Part shown: positions 43,782 to 53,104 of the stretch, piece after piece
Layout: every line of letters starts with the position of its first letter
Position numbering within the stretch: the stretch's first letter is position 1
Source of the DNA: Clostridium jeddahitimonense
GTDB lineage: Bacteria > Bacillota > Clostridia > Clostridiales > Clostridiaceae
Assembly: GCA_000753455.2 (NCBI GenBank)
Contig: LM994670.1
Span: forward strand, 1,678,794-1,742,793
Reading direction: 5' to 3'
DNA length: 64,000 bases
The notes under the pieces: generated by a model
The model's database searches: none
What the model saw: only the letters and a program-made list of their open reading frames with translations
What the model was told of the DNA's origin: nothing
Position numbers and translations under genes: made by a program

Positions 43782-46270
43782 TAGAAAATATAAAAGAGTT
43801 AAGTACTGTAGATAAAGTTTATGAAAAATCAATAGAGTATAATAGTGAAACTTTAAATACATCAACTGGAGACAAAGACTACCTTTATCCAAAATTAAAA
43901 CAAAGCTTCAAAACAGCAACATCAATAGACATAATAGTATCCTTTCTTATGGAATCAGGAGTTAAGCTTTTACTTCAGGATCTTAAGGAAGCATTAGACA
44001 GGGGAGTTAACATAAGAATTCTTACAGGTAATTATCTTAAGATAACTCAGCCTCAAGCTTTATATCTTTTAAAGTCTGAGCTTAAGGACAGAGTAGATTT
44101 AAGGTTTTACAATAATCCCAATAAGTCTTTTCATCCAAAGTCATACATGTTTCATAATCCAATAGATAGTGAAATTTATATAGGTTCTTCAAATATATCA
44201 AGAGGTGCATTAACTTCATCTATAGAGTGGAATTATAGATTTTTAAAGTCTAATGCTCCAAATGATTTTAAGGTTTTCTATGATACTTTTGAGGATTTAT
44301 TTAATAATCATTCATTGATTATAACTGATGAGGTTTTAAAGGATTATTCAAAACAGTGGACAAGGCCTAATGTTTATAAGGATATGGAAAAGGAACATAA
44401 GGAAGACATTGAAGAAAAGGTAGTAAATATATTTGAACCAAGAGGGGCTCAGATTGAAGCTTTATATTCTTTAGAGAAGTCTAGAGAAGAAGGCTTTGAT
44501 AAGGGGTTAGTTGTTGCAGCCACTGGTATTGGTAAGACATATCTTGCGGCCTTTGATTCTGCAAATTACAATAGAGTTTTATTTGTAGCTCATAGAGAAG
44601 AGATAATAAAGCAGGCAGCTCAGAGCTTTAAGAATGTTAGAAAATCTGATGATATTGGATTCTTTTATGGAGAGCAGAAGGATACTAAGAATTCATTTAT
44701 ATTTTCATTAGTTCAAACCTTAGGTAAGGATGAGTATTTAAATCCTGAATATTTTCCTAAGGATTATTTTGACTACATAGTTGTAGATGAATTTCATCAT
44801 GCAGTATCTAACAATTATAAAAGAATAATTAATTACTTCACTCCAAAGTTTTTATTAGGACTTACTGCAACTCCTGAGAGATTAGATTCTAAGGATGTAT
44901 TTGCACTATGTGATTATAATATGGTTTATGAAGTAAGATTAAAGGAAGCTATTAATAAGGGATGGTTAGTTCCTTTTAGATATTATGGTATTTATGATGA
45001 AACAGTTAATTATGAAGATATAGATTTTAAGAATGGTAAATATGATGATAAACAATTAGAAGAAGCTTTAATGCTTAATAAAAGAGGCGAGCTTATATTA
45101 AATCATTACCTTAAATATAATTCAAAGAGAGCTATGGGATTCTGTTCATCAAGACATCATGCAGAGTATATGGCTAAGATGTTTAATGAAAATAATATTC
45201 CATCAGCAGCAGTTTATAGTGGAGAAGCTGGAGAATATTCAGAAGAAAGAAATATAGCACTATCTAAGTTAACTTCTGGGGAGTTAAAGGTTATTTTCTC
45301 AGTAGATATGTTTAATGAAGGTTTAGATGTACCTAGTATAGATATGGTAATGTTTTTAAGACCAACTCAATCTCCAACAATATTCTTACAACAGCTTGGT
45401 AGAGGCTTAAGAAAAGCTAAGTACAAGCAATACTTAAATGTATTAGATTTTATAGGGAATTATAAAAAAGCTAACTTAGCACCATTCTTATTAAGTGGAA
45501 GAGATTATTCAGCTACGGAAGCAAAGAGAAATACTCAAAGTGATTATGAGTTCCCAGAAGATTGTGTAGTAGATTTTGATTTTAGGATTATAGATATATT
45601 CAAAAAGCAAGCTGAAAGAGAAACGAAGATTAAAGATAAGATAAAAGAACAGTTTGAAATAGTAAAAGATATGCTAGGATACAGACCATCTAGAGTAGAA
45701 CTATTTACTTATATGGATGATGCAGTATACGAAAATATAAAATCTAAAAATAAATCAATGAATCCATTCTCAAATTACCTAGAGTATATTAAAGAAAATG
45801 ATACCTTAACTTTACATGAAGAAGAACTATACAACACTAGAGCTAGAGAATTTATAAATATGATAGAAACTACAAGCATGAGTAAAACATATAAGATGCC
45901 TATATTACTAGCATTTTATAATTACGGTAATATAAAAATGGAAATTACAGAAGAGGATATTTATAAAAGCTTTTATGATTTCTATAGAAAAGGATCTAAT
46001 AAAGTTGATATGCTAAAGGATAAAGGAACTAGTGATTTTATGAACTGGGATAAGAAAAAGTACATTACTTTAGCTAAAAATAATCCAGTTAAGTTCCTAC
46101 TAAAAACTCATGGCGATTTCTTTAAAGTTAAAGACGATAATGTAATGGCACTTCAAGATGACTTAGAGCAGTTTATAAATAATGAAGCATTTAAAAATCA
46201 TATGAAGGATGCTATAGATTTAAGAGTTGAGAGATATTATAAAGATAGATTTTTAAATAAAGAAAAGTAA
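43778..46270 (+). CDS. PLD nuclease-DEAD/DEAH helicase fusion with DUF3427
   Basis: 830 aa. The N-terminal PLD domain has SFHPKSYMFHNP and IYIGSSNISRGALTSSIEW (HxK...GSSN) near residues 117-150. The superfamily 2 helicase follows: GLVVAATGIGKTYLAAF (about 245), VVDEFHHAVS (about 334), LGLTATPERLD, then MGFCSSRHHAEYM and IFLQQLGRGLRKAKYKQYLNVLDFIGNY. The C-terminus is DUF3427-like. Such fusions occur in defence islands and are thought to translocate on and cleave foreign DNA. It is coupled to the 91-aa gene upstream. Confidence 0.9.
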   Translation: MIENIKELSTVDKVYEKSIEYNSETLNTSTGDKDYLYPKLKQSFKTATSIDIIVSFLMESGVKLLLQDLKEALDRGVNIRILTGNYLKITQPQALYLLKSELKDRVDLRFYNNPNKSFHPKSYMFHNPIDSEIYIGSSNISRGALTSSIEWNYRFLKSNAPNDFKVFYDTFEDLFNNHSLIITDEVLKDYSKQWTRPNVYKDMEKEHKEDIEEKVVNIFEPRGAQIEALYSLEKSREEGFDKGLVVAATGIGKTYLAAFDSANYNRVLFVAHREEIIKQAAQSFKNVRKSDDIGFFYGEQKDTKNSFIFSLVQTLGKDEYLNPEYFPKDYFDYIVVDEFHHAVSNNYKRIINYFTPKFLLGLTATPERLDSKDVFALCDYNMVYEVRLKEAINKGWLVPFRYYGIYDETVNYEDIDFKNGKYDDKQLEEALMLNKRGELILNHYLKYNSKRAMGFCSSRHHAEYMAKMFNENNIPSAAVYSGEAGEYSEERNIALSKLTSGELKVIFSVDMFNEGLDVPSIDMVMFLRPTQSPTIFLQQLGRGLRKAKYKQYLNVLDFIGNYKKANLAPFLLSGRDYSATEAKRNTQSDYEFPEDCVVDFDFRIIDIFKKQAERETKIKDKIKEQFEIVKDMLGYRPSRVELFTYMDDAVYENIKSKNKSMNPFSNYLEYIKENDTLTLHEEELYNTRAREFINMIETTSMSKTYKMPILLAFYNYGNIKMEITEEDIYKSFYDFYRKGSNKVDMLKDKGTSDFMNWDKKKYITLAKNNPVKFLLKTHGDFFKVKDDNVMALQDDLEQFINNEAFKNHMKDAIDLRVERYYKDRFLNKEK

Positions 46271-46335
46271 AATAAGATTATGTAGAAAAGCTAGTTAATA
46301 GCAATTTTTATTTGTATAAGAAAGTAGGGAAGTTA

Positions 46336-46644
46336 ATGAAAAATTATAATAAATTAGTTAGAGATCTTATACCAGAAGTAATTAAAGCTGATGGTAAGGA
46401 ATGTGAAATCGAAATAGCAAATAAAGAAGATAGAGCAGAGTTGTTAGAAGCTAAGCTTAAAGAAGAGGTAAATGAATATCTTCAAGACAAAAACTTAGAA
46501 GAGCTTGCAGATATTATGGAAGTCTTATTTGGATTAGCTAATAATTTAGGTTATTCAGAAGATGAGTTACTTAATAAGAGAAATGAAAAGCTTAAAGAAC
46601 GTGGTGGATTTAAAGAAGGAATTATATTGAAAAAGGTATATTAG
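46336..46644 (+). CDS. Nucleoside triphosphate pyrophosphohydrolase (PRA-PH/MazG superfamily)
   Basis: 102 aa from ATG 46336 (AGGGAAG just before), preferred to the GTG- or TTG-type start upstream. KNYNKLVRDLIPEVI is the hallmark of the house-cleaning NTP-PPase COG4997. The metal site is AKLKEEVNEYLQDKNLEELADIMEVLFGLA (ExxE...ExxD). It cleaves NTPs to NMP and PPi. It lies between the PLD-helicase and McrBC with short spacers and is probably co-transcribed with mcrB, 20 nt downstream. Confidence 0.88.
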   Translation: MKNYNKLVRDLIPEVIKADGKECEIEIANKEDRAELLEAKLKEEVNEYLQDKNLEELADIMEVLFGLANNLGYSEDELLNKRNEKLKERGGFKEGIILKKVY

Positions 46645-46663
46645 TAAAAGAGAGGATATAAAC

Positions 46664-48895
46664 ATGGATTTAAAAGAGTTAATTGAGAAATCTAAAGAAG
46701 AAGTTAAAGAAAATGAGTTTTTTATTAAATATGAAAAAGGTAAAAAGGAGTTTGTAGATAAGTTTCCTTTTGATAAATTAGCTACTTTACCTATTAATGA
46801 ATATGTTGTTGTAAAGAGCAAGTATCCTGAGAGTTACCAAGACACTTTTGTTTATTGGCTTGAGAGAAGAAAGAGTACAGGTGGAGCTATAGGTGGAGGT
46901 AATTCATCTAAGTTCTATATTTATATGGATGATACTGGTGAGTATTGTACTGGTTATGGAGGAAAGAAGAGATATTTAAGTGGAGATGAGTTAAATTATG
47001 AGTATTCTACTTTAATTTCTAAAATTGTAAAATCTATAGAGCTTGCTAAAGAAGATAAGGTTAGTGAAATAAGAGCTTTAAATGCACCATTATGGAATAT
47101 GGTTTTACTTAAAATCTTATCTTTATACATACCTAATAAGTTTCTTGATATTTACTCATCTAATGTATTAATTCCTTTAGCTGAAATATTAAAGTTAGAT
47201 GTAGACATAATTCCTGAGAATATCATAGAAATAAATTATGAAGCTACAAAAAAGCTTAAGTCTATGGATGAATTTAAGGACTGGGATATTGCAAAGATTT
47301 CAAGATTTATATATGAAACTATAACTCAAAAACCTAGAAAACCAATTTATTGGGCTTTAGGTCATAAATATGATGGAGATAATATCCTTCAAAAGCTACT
47401 TGAAAAGGATAAGATTGCTATAGGTTATTTTAATGAGGATCTTAGCGATGTAATAATAAATAAAGGCCAGCTTAAGGAATATTTAAAGAGTAAGGGTTGT
47501 GATAATAACACAATAAAATCCTTAGGATATTTTAGTGATATTAGAAAAGATGATATTGTAATATTAAAGAGCTCTTATACTGCAGGTCCAAACAAAAAGA
47601 CTAGTATATTTAAGGTATCAGCTATAGCAAGAGTTCTTGAGGATGCTAGTGTTGGTTATGAATTTGATAATGATATTGCTCATACATTACCTGTTGAATG
47701 GATAGATAAAGTTCCTAGAGAAGTAGAAGGAATTAATTATTTAAAAACTATAAGTCCTATTAAAGATGATAAGATTTTAAATATTATCCTTGGTAATACT
47801 GAAAAGGATAAAGTTGAAATTGAAGTTGTAGATTTAAATGAAGATAGTAAAAATAAGATTCTTTATGGTCCACCAGGTACAGGAAAGACTTATAATGTGA
47901 TAAATGAAGCTTTAAAGATAATTGATCCAGAAGGTTATGCTCAGCTTGACGATGTAAAAGATAGAGAAGAGATTCAAATTAGATTTAAGGAGTTAGTTGA
48001 AAAAGGCCAAATTGAAGTTTGTACATTCCATCAAAGTTATGGATATGAAGAATTTGTAGAGGGACTAAAATCTGATGGTAATGGTAATTTTGTTACTGAA
48101 GATGGAGTTTTAAAGAGAATAGCTTATAATGCAGCTTATGAAGGTCTAAAAAATGAATATAAGGCTAATGAGGAAAAATACGAAGAAAAGAAAGCTAAAG
48201 TAAATAGTTTAATTAATAGAGAAAAGGCTTTTAAAGAAAGTAAAAAATACGTATTGATAATTGATGAAATTAATAGAGGTAATATATCTAAGGTGTTTGG
48301 TGAGCTTATTACTTTACTAGAAGAGGATAAGAGAATAGGTACTAGCAATCAAATAACTGTTAAGTTACCTTATACAAAAGAAAATTTCTGTATTCCTAAT
48401 AATTTATATATTCTAGGAACTATGAATACTTCAGACAAATCAATAGCTCAGATTGATATAGCATTAAGAAGAAGGTTTGTTTTTGAAGAGATGATGCCAA
48501 GGTATGATATTTTATCAGATATAGATGGAATTGATACAGAAAAGCTTTTATCATCTATAAATGAAAGAATAGAGTTCTTATGTGATAGAGATCACTTAAT
48601 TGGGCATGCATATTTTATTAATGCAAAAAGTTCAGGAGATATTGTAGATGTAATAGGCAATAAAGTTATTCCTTTACTTCAGGAGTATTTTTACGGAGAT
48701 AATGAGAAGGTTGGAATGATTTTAGGGGGAATAGGTAACTCAGAAAATGATGACTATATAATATTTAAAGAAGAAAAGAAAGCAAGTAATATATTTAAAG
48801 GTTTCAAGAATATTGGTGAAATGGGATCTCGTGAATTCTTTAAGGTTAAAGAAAACTTTAGTATAAGGGAGATTAAAAAGATATATGAAGAATAA
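46664..48895 (+). CDS. mcrB: McrB-type AAA+ GTPase
   Basis: 743 aa. The C-terminal AAA+ domain has Walker A ILYGPPGTGKTYNVINEAL (about residue 400), CTFHQSYGYEEFVEGL, Walker B YVLIIDEINRGNISKVFGELITLLEEDKR, and TMNTSDKSIAQIDIALRRRF, the McrB sensor/GTP region. The N-terminal 390 residues hold the target-recognition part, including a PUA/EVE-like stretch (PIYWALGHKYDGDNIL.. DDIVILKSSYTAG). McrB binds modified DNA and translocates with GTP while McrC cuts. mcrC overlaps its 3' end by 11 nt. Confidence 0.92.
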   Translation: MDLKELIEKSKEEVKENEFFIKYEKGKKEFVDKFPFDKLATLPINEYVVVKSKYPESYQDTFVYWLERRKSTGGAIGGGNSSKFYIYMDDTGEYCTGYGGKKRYLSGDELNYEYSTLISKIVKSIELAKEDKVSEIRALNAPLWNMVLLKILSLYIPNKFLDIYSSNVLIPLAEILKLDVDIIPENIIEINYEATKKLKSMDEFKDWDIAKISRFIYETITQKPRKPIYWALGHKYDGDNILQKLLEKDKIAIGYFNEDLSDVIINKGQLKEYLKSKGCDNNTIKSLGYFSDIRKDDIVILKSSYTAGPNKKTSIFKVSAIARVLEDASVGYEFDNDIAHTLPVEWIDKVPREVEGINYLKTISPIKDDKILNIILGNTEKDKVEIEVVDLNEDSKNKILYGPPGTGKTYNVINEALKIIDPEGYAQLDDVKDREEIQIRFKELVEKGQIEVCTFHQSYGYEEFVEGLKSDGNGNFVTEDGVLKRIAYNAAYEGLKNEYKANEEKYEEKKAKVNSLINREKAFKESKKYVLIIDEINRGNISKVFGELITLLEEDKRIGTSNQITVKLPYTKENFCIPNNLYILGTMNTSDKSIAQIDIALRRRFVFEEMMPRYDILSDIDGIDTEKLLSSINERIEFLCDRDHLIGHAYFINAKSSGDIVDVIGNKVIPLLQEYFYGDNEKVGMILGGIGNSENDDYIIFKEEKKASNIFKGFKNIGEMGSREFFKVKENFSIREIKKIYEE

Positions 48896-50126
48896 ATATA
48901 TCGTATTAAGGGAGGCATATGATTGGCTATCTATAGGTAATTCAGAAGATGAAATAACTATGCTTCAATATAGTATTCTCTGCAGATACTTGAAAGATAA
49001 TAACCTTAATAATGCTGTAATCTATGGATATAATAAGCTAAAGTTTATAAACTTTGTAGGAATTATTGCCGCAGGTGATTTAGTAATTGAGATACTTCCT
49101 AAAATATCTTTAACTAATGATGTTGTTAAAGATAGAGAGATGTTAATTTTTATGCTGTCAAAGTGCAATAAGATTTCAGTTAATGTAAATGAAATGCTAA
49201 AAACAAATATGCTTAAGTGTTCCTTAATTGATATTTTAGCAAAGGTTTTTATAAATAAGCTTTTACCAGAATTGCAGAAAGGCCTATATTTTGAATATGT
49301 TTCTAAGGAAGATTCATTAAATAAAATTAAGGGTAAGGTACTACTTACAAAAAACTCAAAAATTAATGCTATGAATAAAACTAAAGTTTATTGTAAGTAT
49401 GATGAATTTACAGAAAATAATTTGTTTAACTCTATACTATTAAGAGCAATAAATTACTTAAATACTTTAGTGAAAAATAATACTGTGGCAAAAGAATTAA
49501 ATATAGCAAGAAGCATATTATCTGAGGTAGACGACTTATATATTACAAGAAATATCTTAAATTTATATTGTCTAAATCGTAAAAATGAAAGATTCAAGGA
49601 AGCATTTGCTTTAGCTAAATTAATACTTGAAAACTCCACTATGGATACTTCAACAGGTAAAGAAAATGGTTTTTCAATGCTTTTTGAAATGAATTATTTA
49701 TTTGAAGAATATATAGGGATTTTACTAAAAGAAGTATTAGAGTATGAAAGTACAATAGTAAATACACAAGAAAAAGCAGAATATTTACTTTGGAATAAGA
49801 ATCGTAATAGAAATGAAATAGCTTTAAAGCCTGATATAGTAATATATAACGATGAAAAAGCAGAGGTTATAATAGATACAAAATGGAAGGCTGCTGCCTT
49901 AGATAATAAAGAGATATACAGCCAAAGTGATATATATCAAATGTATGCATATATAACAACATATACAGAATGTAAAAGATGTATACTTCTTTATCCTAAA
50001 ATAAGTGATAATAATGAACATTCAATATGGAAGCTAAAGCCTTTCTTAGGTTATAAAGAAATATTAATTAAAGAGATAAATTTAGAGAGTTATTCAAAAA
50101 CAAAAGAAGAGCTTAGTTACATATAA
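48885..50126 (+). CDS. mcrC: McrC nuclease subunit
   Basis: 413 aa. N-terminal half: AYDWLSIGNSEDEITMLQYSILCRYLK and NFVGIIAAGDLVIEILPKI, the McrC N-terminal region. C-terminal PD-(D/E)xK: ALKPDIVIYNDEKAEVIIDTKWK (D, then DxK) with QSDIYQMYAYITTY (Q-x-x-x-Y). It cleaves DNA when bound to the McrB hexamer. It overlaps mcrB by 11 nt and completes a type IV McrBC system. Confidence 0.92.
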   Translation: MKNKYIVLREAYDWLSIGNSEDEITMLQYSILCRYLKDNNLNNAVIYGYNKLKFINFVGIIAAGDLVIEILPKISLTNDVVKDREMLIFMLSKCNKISVNVNEMLKTNMLKCSLIDILAKVFINKLLPELQKGLYFEYVSKEDSLNKIKGKVLLTKNSKINAMNKTKVYCKYDEFTENNLFNSILLRAINYLNTLVKNNTVAKELNIARSILSEVDDLYITRNILNLYCLNRKNERFKEAFALAKLILENSTMDTSTGKENGFSMLFEMNYLFEEYIGILLKEVLEYESTIVNTQEKAEYLLWNKNRNRNEIALKPDIVIYNDEKAEVIIDTKWKAAALDNKEIYSQSDIYQMYAYITTYTECKRCILLYPKISDNNEHSIWKLKPFLGYKEILIKEINLESYSKTKEELSYI

Positions 50127-50232
50127 TATTCAACTTCGAATATTTCCAAGTTAAATATAGTTGGGTATAAAAAGCTTGTGTTTACAGATATTAATTGTAG
50201 AATATGTATAGTTTAAGCTTGGAGTGTTGAAT

Positions 50233-50616
50233 ATGAATTCTTTAGTTAATGAGGCTTATAAAATAGCTGATAGTAATAATGTAATATTAAAAGGAAATAT
50301 AAAAATAAGTAATAATACTAATTGTTTAATATTTGCACATTACTGTGATAGTACTTTATTTTATAAGAAGTTTTTTAAGATCTCAAAAGATGTTTTAAAA
50401 GTAAATAATATAGCAAATAAAAATCTAAAGGAAATTAAAAAGTTAGTTAAAAGTTATGGCTATAAAAAGATTTGGTCTAAAGGTGTATTCTCATTTTATG
50501 GGGATTTAAGACCTTTAGCAGTGGAAGCTGGCTTTGGTAAATGGTCAGATAGTGGGATTATAGAAAATGAAAAGTATGGTACTAATTTTATGATTACTGC
50601 TGTGTTCTATAGATAA
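50233..50616 (+). CDS. Hypothetical protein, weakly like a truncated QueG-type domain
   Basis: 127 aa from ATG 50233; GGAG 8 nt upstream decides the start. YKKIWSKGVFSFYGDLRPLAVEAGFGKWSDSGIIENEKYGTNFMITAVF recalls the cobalamin-domain segment of epoxyqueuosine reductase (LAVRAGLG..GKN.LLI...G), but there are no ferredoxin-type cysteines and the protein is far too short. I leave the function open. It follows mcrC and ends before a bidirectional terminator. Confidence 0.5.
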   Translation: MNSLVNEAYKIADSNNVILKGNIKISNNTNCLIFAHYCDSTLFYKKFFKISKDVLKVNNIANKNLKEIKKLVKSYGYKKIWSKGVFSFYGDLRPLAVEAGFGKWSDSGIIENEKYGTNFMITAVFYR

Positions 50617-50668
50617 AAAAAGTAAGATATTAAATTGGGAAATATATTGAAAAAGGTATATTAAAGAA

Positions 50669-50706
50669 GAGGTACAATGATTAATGTTTCATTGTACCTT
50701 ATTTTA
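50669..50706. terminator. Bidirectional terminator between convergent genes
   Basis: GGTACAATGA/TCATTGTACC with T residues to the right. The same hairpin core recurs at 57664 and 59468. Confidence 0.8.
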
Positions 50707-51316
50707 ATAAGTGATATGTATAAGAGCCATCATTATTAATTGTATAAGGAATGTTATTATCTTCAAAAAAATCAATTAAACTATCTCTATATAGATCATA
50801 ATTACTTCTTAGTAATGATAAGTTAGAATTTATGTATCCTGAAAGATATTGATCGGCATTATTAGAGTTTATAACTAGATTAACACTATTTTTGATATTT
50901 TCATGGATTTGACTATTAATAAGCTTTAGTGAATTGAAGTTTGAAGATTTATAATTATCAAGATTATAACTTTCTAATAGAGATAATTGATTAGTTAATA
51001 AATCTTTATGTGAAGTTGAAAAGTTATTATTGTTAAACTCAGTTACAATAGTATTCATTATATCATTTGATAAATTAACACTGTATGAAATATCATTTAG
51101 AAAAGCTTGTTTATTTTTTGATGACGTTTGGGTAAATGGATTAAATAGTATGTATAGTGTTGCAAGTATAATAATAGCACAAATAACTTTTACACCAGTA
51201 CTTACTCTATCTGATGAATTATATTTATTGTGTCTATCGGGATCAAATTTAATAGAATTTGAACCACTATCAACCATTCGTTTTTCTATATAACTATATA
51301 TTTGATTGTTCGACAT
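50699..51316 (-). CDS. Single-pass membrane protein of unknown function
   Basis: 205 aa with AAAGGAGGTG before its ATG. The N-terminal 40 residues are polar (IYSYIEKRMVDSGSNSIKFDPDRH), then one membrane helix (GVKVICAIIILATLYILF), then a Ser/Asn/Asp-rich extracellular-type domain (SYSVNLSNDIMNTIVTEFNNNNF...). No family recognised. It probably faces outward from the membrane. It is monocistronic and divergent from the HTH gene at 51651. Confidence 0.65.
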   Translation of the reverse strand: MSNNQIYSYIEKRMVDSGSNSIKFDPDRHNKYNSSDRVSTGVKVICAIIILATLYILFNPFTQTSSKNKQAFLNDISYSVNLSNDIMNTIVTEFNNNNFSTSHKDLLTNQLSLLESYNLDNYKSSNFNSLKLINSQIHENIKNSVNLVINSNNADQYLSGYINSNLSLLRSNYDLYRDSLIDFFEDNNIPYTINNDGSYTYHLLK

Positions 51317-51650
51317 TAATACACCTCCTTTTTGTACTATAATATTTTAAAATATATAGCAAAAAATGTAAAGTTATATAATTATACATATTAAATGTAA
51401 AAAATGTATAATTATTTATCCTAAAATAAGTGATAATAATTAAGCAAACCATAAATAGTATTACTTGTACTACAGCTAATTTGAAATTATAAGCGAATAT
51501 TTTAAAATGCAATATCATGCTTTATAATTATATTAAAGTATATATAATAGCAATAAAGTTTAATAAAATACAATAAAAGACAATAAAGTGTTTGACAATA
51601 TGAAGTTGGTAATATAATATATAGATACTACCAAGAAAGAGGATGGTTTA
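51317..51650. promoter_or_regulatory. Divergent control region with four phased 10-bp repeats and promoter
   Basis: At 51551-51590 four consecutive 10-mers (CAATAAAGTT, TAATAAAATA, CAATAAAAGA, CAATAAAGTG) repeat the core AATAAA exactly one helical turn apart. Directly after them lies TTGACA (51592-51597), with TAATAT at 51615-51620, 17-nt spacing: a good sigma-A promoter for the HTH gene. The repeats are a likely binding array for that HTH protein. The rest of the region is AT-rich. Confidence 0.65.
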
Positions 51651-52133
51651 ATGGAAAATAAGTTTTATACTATAGATCAGGTTGCAGAAATTTTAGGTAT
51701 ACATCATAAAACAGTAAGAAAGTTTATAAAAGAAGGAAAACTTAATGCTAATAAACTTGGTAAGCAATGGAGAATATCACCTTTAGATTTAGAGAGATTT
51801 ACAAAGGTGGAAGATTCTATTGATGAGAGTGAAGCTATTTCTTATGATGAAGAGATTGAACTTTCAAATAATGAGCTAAATTTTGAAGTGAAAAATGAGA
51901 TAAAGGTATCTAGTGTTATAGATTTAGAAGGAATAGATAGTGATGAATATTCAAGAATTTCTAATATGTTATTAGCAGTAATGAATTGCAAAAATGATAG
52001 TTTGCAAAAGAATACTATTAATATTAAGTACAGCAAAAATGTGAATAGGCTAAGGGTTATGCTTTGGGCAAATATAAACACTACAAAAGAAGTATTAGAT
52101 GTAATAGAAATGCTTAGAGAAGATAAAAAATAG
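51651..52133 (+). CDS. Excisionase-family (HTH_17) DNA-binding protein
   Basis: 160 aa. The first 50 residues are a MerR/excisionase winged helix: FYTIDQVAEILGIHHKTVRKFIKEGKLNANKLGKQWRISPLDLERF. The C-terminal 100 residues are acidic then mixed and unassigned. It is followed at once by the DUF4180 gene (GGAG overlaps its stop). Probably a regulator controlling its own promoter through the phased repeats rather than a recombination factor, as no integrase is nearby. Confidence 0.8.
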   Translation: MENKFYTIDQVAEILGIHHKTVRKFIKEGKLNANKLGKQWRISPLDLERFTKVEDSIDESEAISYDEEIELSNNELNFEVKNEIKVSSVIDLEGIDSDEYSRISNMLLAVMNCKNDSLQKNTINIKYSKNVNRLRVMLWANINTTKEVLDVIEMLREDKK

Positions 52134-52145
52134 GAGATGATAGTG

Positions 52146-52505
52146 ATGAAATATAGTGTTATTAATAAAAATAATAAAAGTTATATTATGTACAATGAAA
52201 TAGATAGAAAGATATCTTCAGAACAAGATGTGATGGATATTATATCCTCATGTTTTGGAGAAAGGATAAGCTTAGTAGTTATTGATGGAAATGCTATTGC
52301 AGATGAATTTTATGATTTGAAAACAAAGCTATTAGGAATGGCTTTACAAAAGTTCATTAATTATAAAATAAGAGTTGCTTTTATAATTGATGAAGAAAGA
52401 GTGCTTAGTGATAGATTTAAAGAGCTGGTTTTAGAAATAAACAAAGGTCATAATTTTAGGGCTTGCCAAAGTATAGAAGCTGCTGAAAAGTGGTTATTAA
52501 GCTAG
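52146..52505 (+). CDS. DUF4180 family protein
   Basis: 119 aa from ATG 52146, placed 9 nt after TAGGAG; the ATG at 52137 is too close to that site. ISSEQDVMDIISSCFGERISLVVIDGNAIADEFYDLKTKLLGMALQKFINYKIRVAFII fits DUF4180 (STAS-like). The function is unknown; it is often found with small HTH regulators, as here. Confidence 0.85.
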   Translation: MKYSVINKNNKSYIMYNEIDRKISSEQDVMDIISSCFGERISLVVIDGNAIADEFYDLKTKLLGMALQKFINYKIRVAFIIDEERVLSDRFKELVLEINKGHNFRACQSIEAAEKWLLS

Positions 52506-52506
52506 T

Positions 52507-52719
52507 AATGAAACAATACCAGTATTTAAGGATGATGAATTGAAAAAGCTTAAAATGCCTATTTCTATATTTGTCGGTGAAAAAGACATAATGCTAAAGT
52601 CTTTAGAAACTAAGGAGAGAGCGGAAAGATTGTTAACTGATGTTAATGTAAACTATATGGTGGATGCAGGACATAGTATCAGCAACATATATAAGGATAT
52701 AATTAAATTTTTAGATTAA
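52507..52719 (+). pseudogene. C-terminal fragment of an alpha/beta hydrolase
   Basis: A 70-codon frame without start reads LKKLKMPISIFVGEKDIML and later VNVNYMVDAGHSISNIYKDIIKFLD. This is the last third of an alpha/beta hydrolase, including the acid (GEKD) and the histidine (AGHS). The front, with the nucleophile, is missing. It directly abuts the DUF4180 stop, implying a deletion junction. Confidence 0.7.
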
Positions 52720-53104
52720 TGAAATTAATTATATAAACAAAAAAAGTGAGTATGCCAGTACTCACTACCTGCTCTAACAACTATGTGTTAAATAGAATTT
52801 ATTCTCTCCACTTGTAAGATACTAAAACCCGTACCGTTATATTATCAAAATTAAGTATATAATTCAACAGGTTATATTTTCTAGTTATAGATAATCAGTG
52901 ATAAAAAATCTCTTTTACAAAGATTAATTATATGAAAAACAAGATAATATAGGATGTATTGAACTACAGAGAAATCTGTAGCTTTTACATTTTGCGAAGC
53001 GATACGATGAAAGAAGCCTGTGCCAACTATCCGGAGTGGGTAATATTATGTCTATTCAAAAAAGTTAATTACAATATTGCAATGATAAATATAATTATGA
53101 ATTT
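52720..53104. other. Gap with minus-strand terminator and a GC-richer patch
   Basis: No gene is supported. AGTGAGTA/TACTCACT at 52745-52766, with a T-run on the minus-strand side, would terminate the LacI transcript. A hairpin CTACAGA/TCTGTAG (52963-52986) resembles the terminator at 43371. The segment 52992-53040 is clearly richer in G+C than its surroundings. Confidence 0.5.

Noticed and set aside
51651..52133. Prophage excisionase
   Set aside because: The HTH fold fits, but there is no integrase, attachment repeat or phage gene nearby, and the protein has an extra 100-residue C-terminal part. A regulatory role is more likely.
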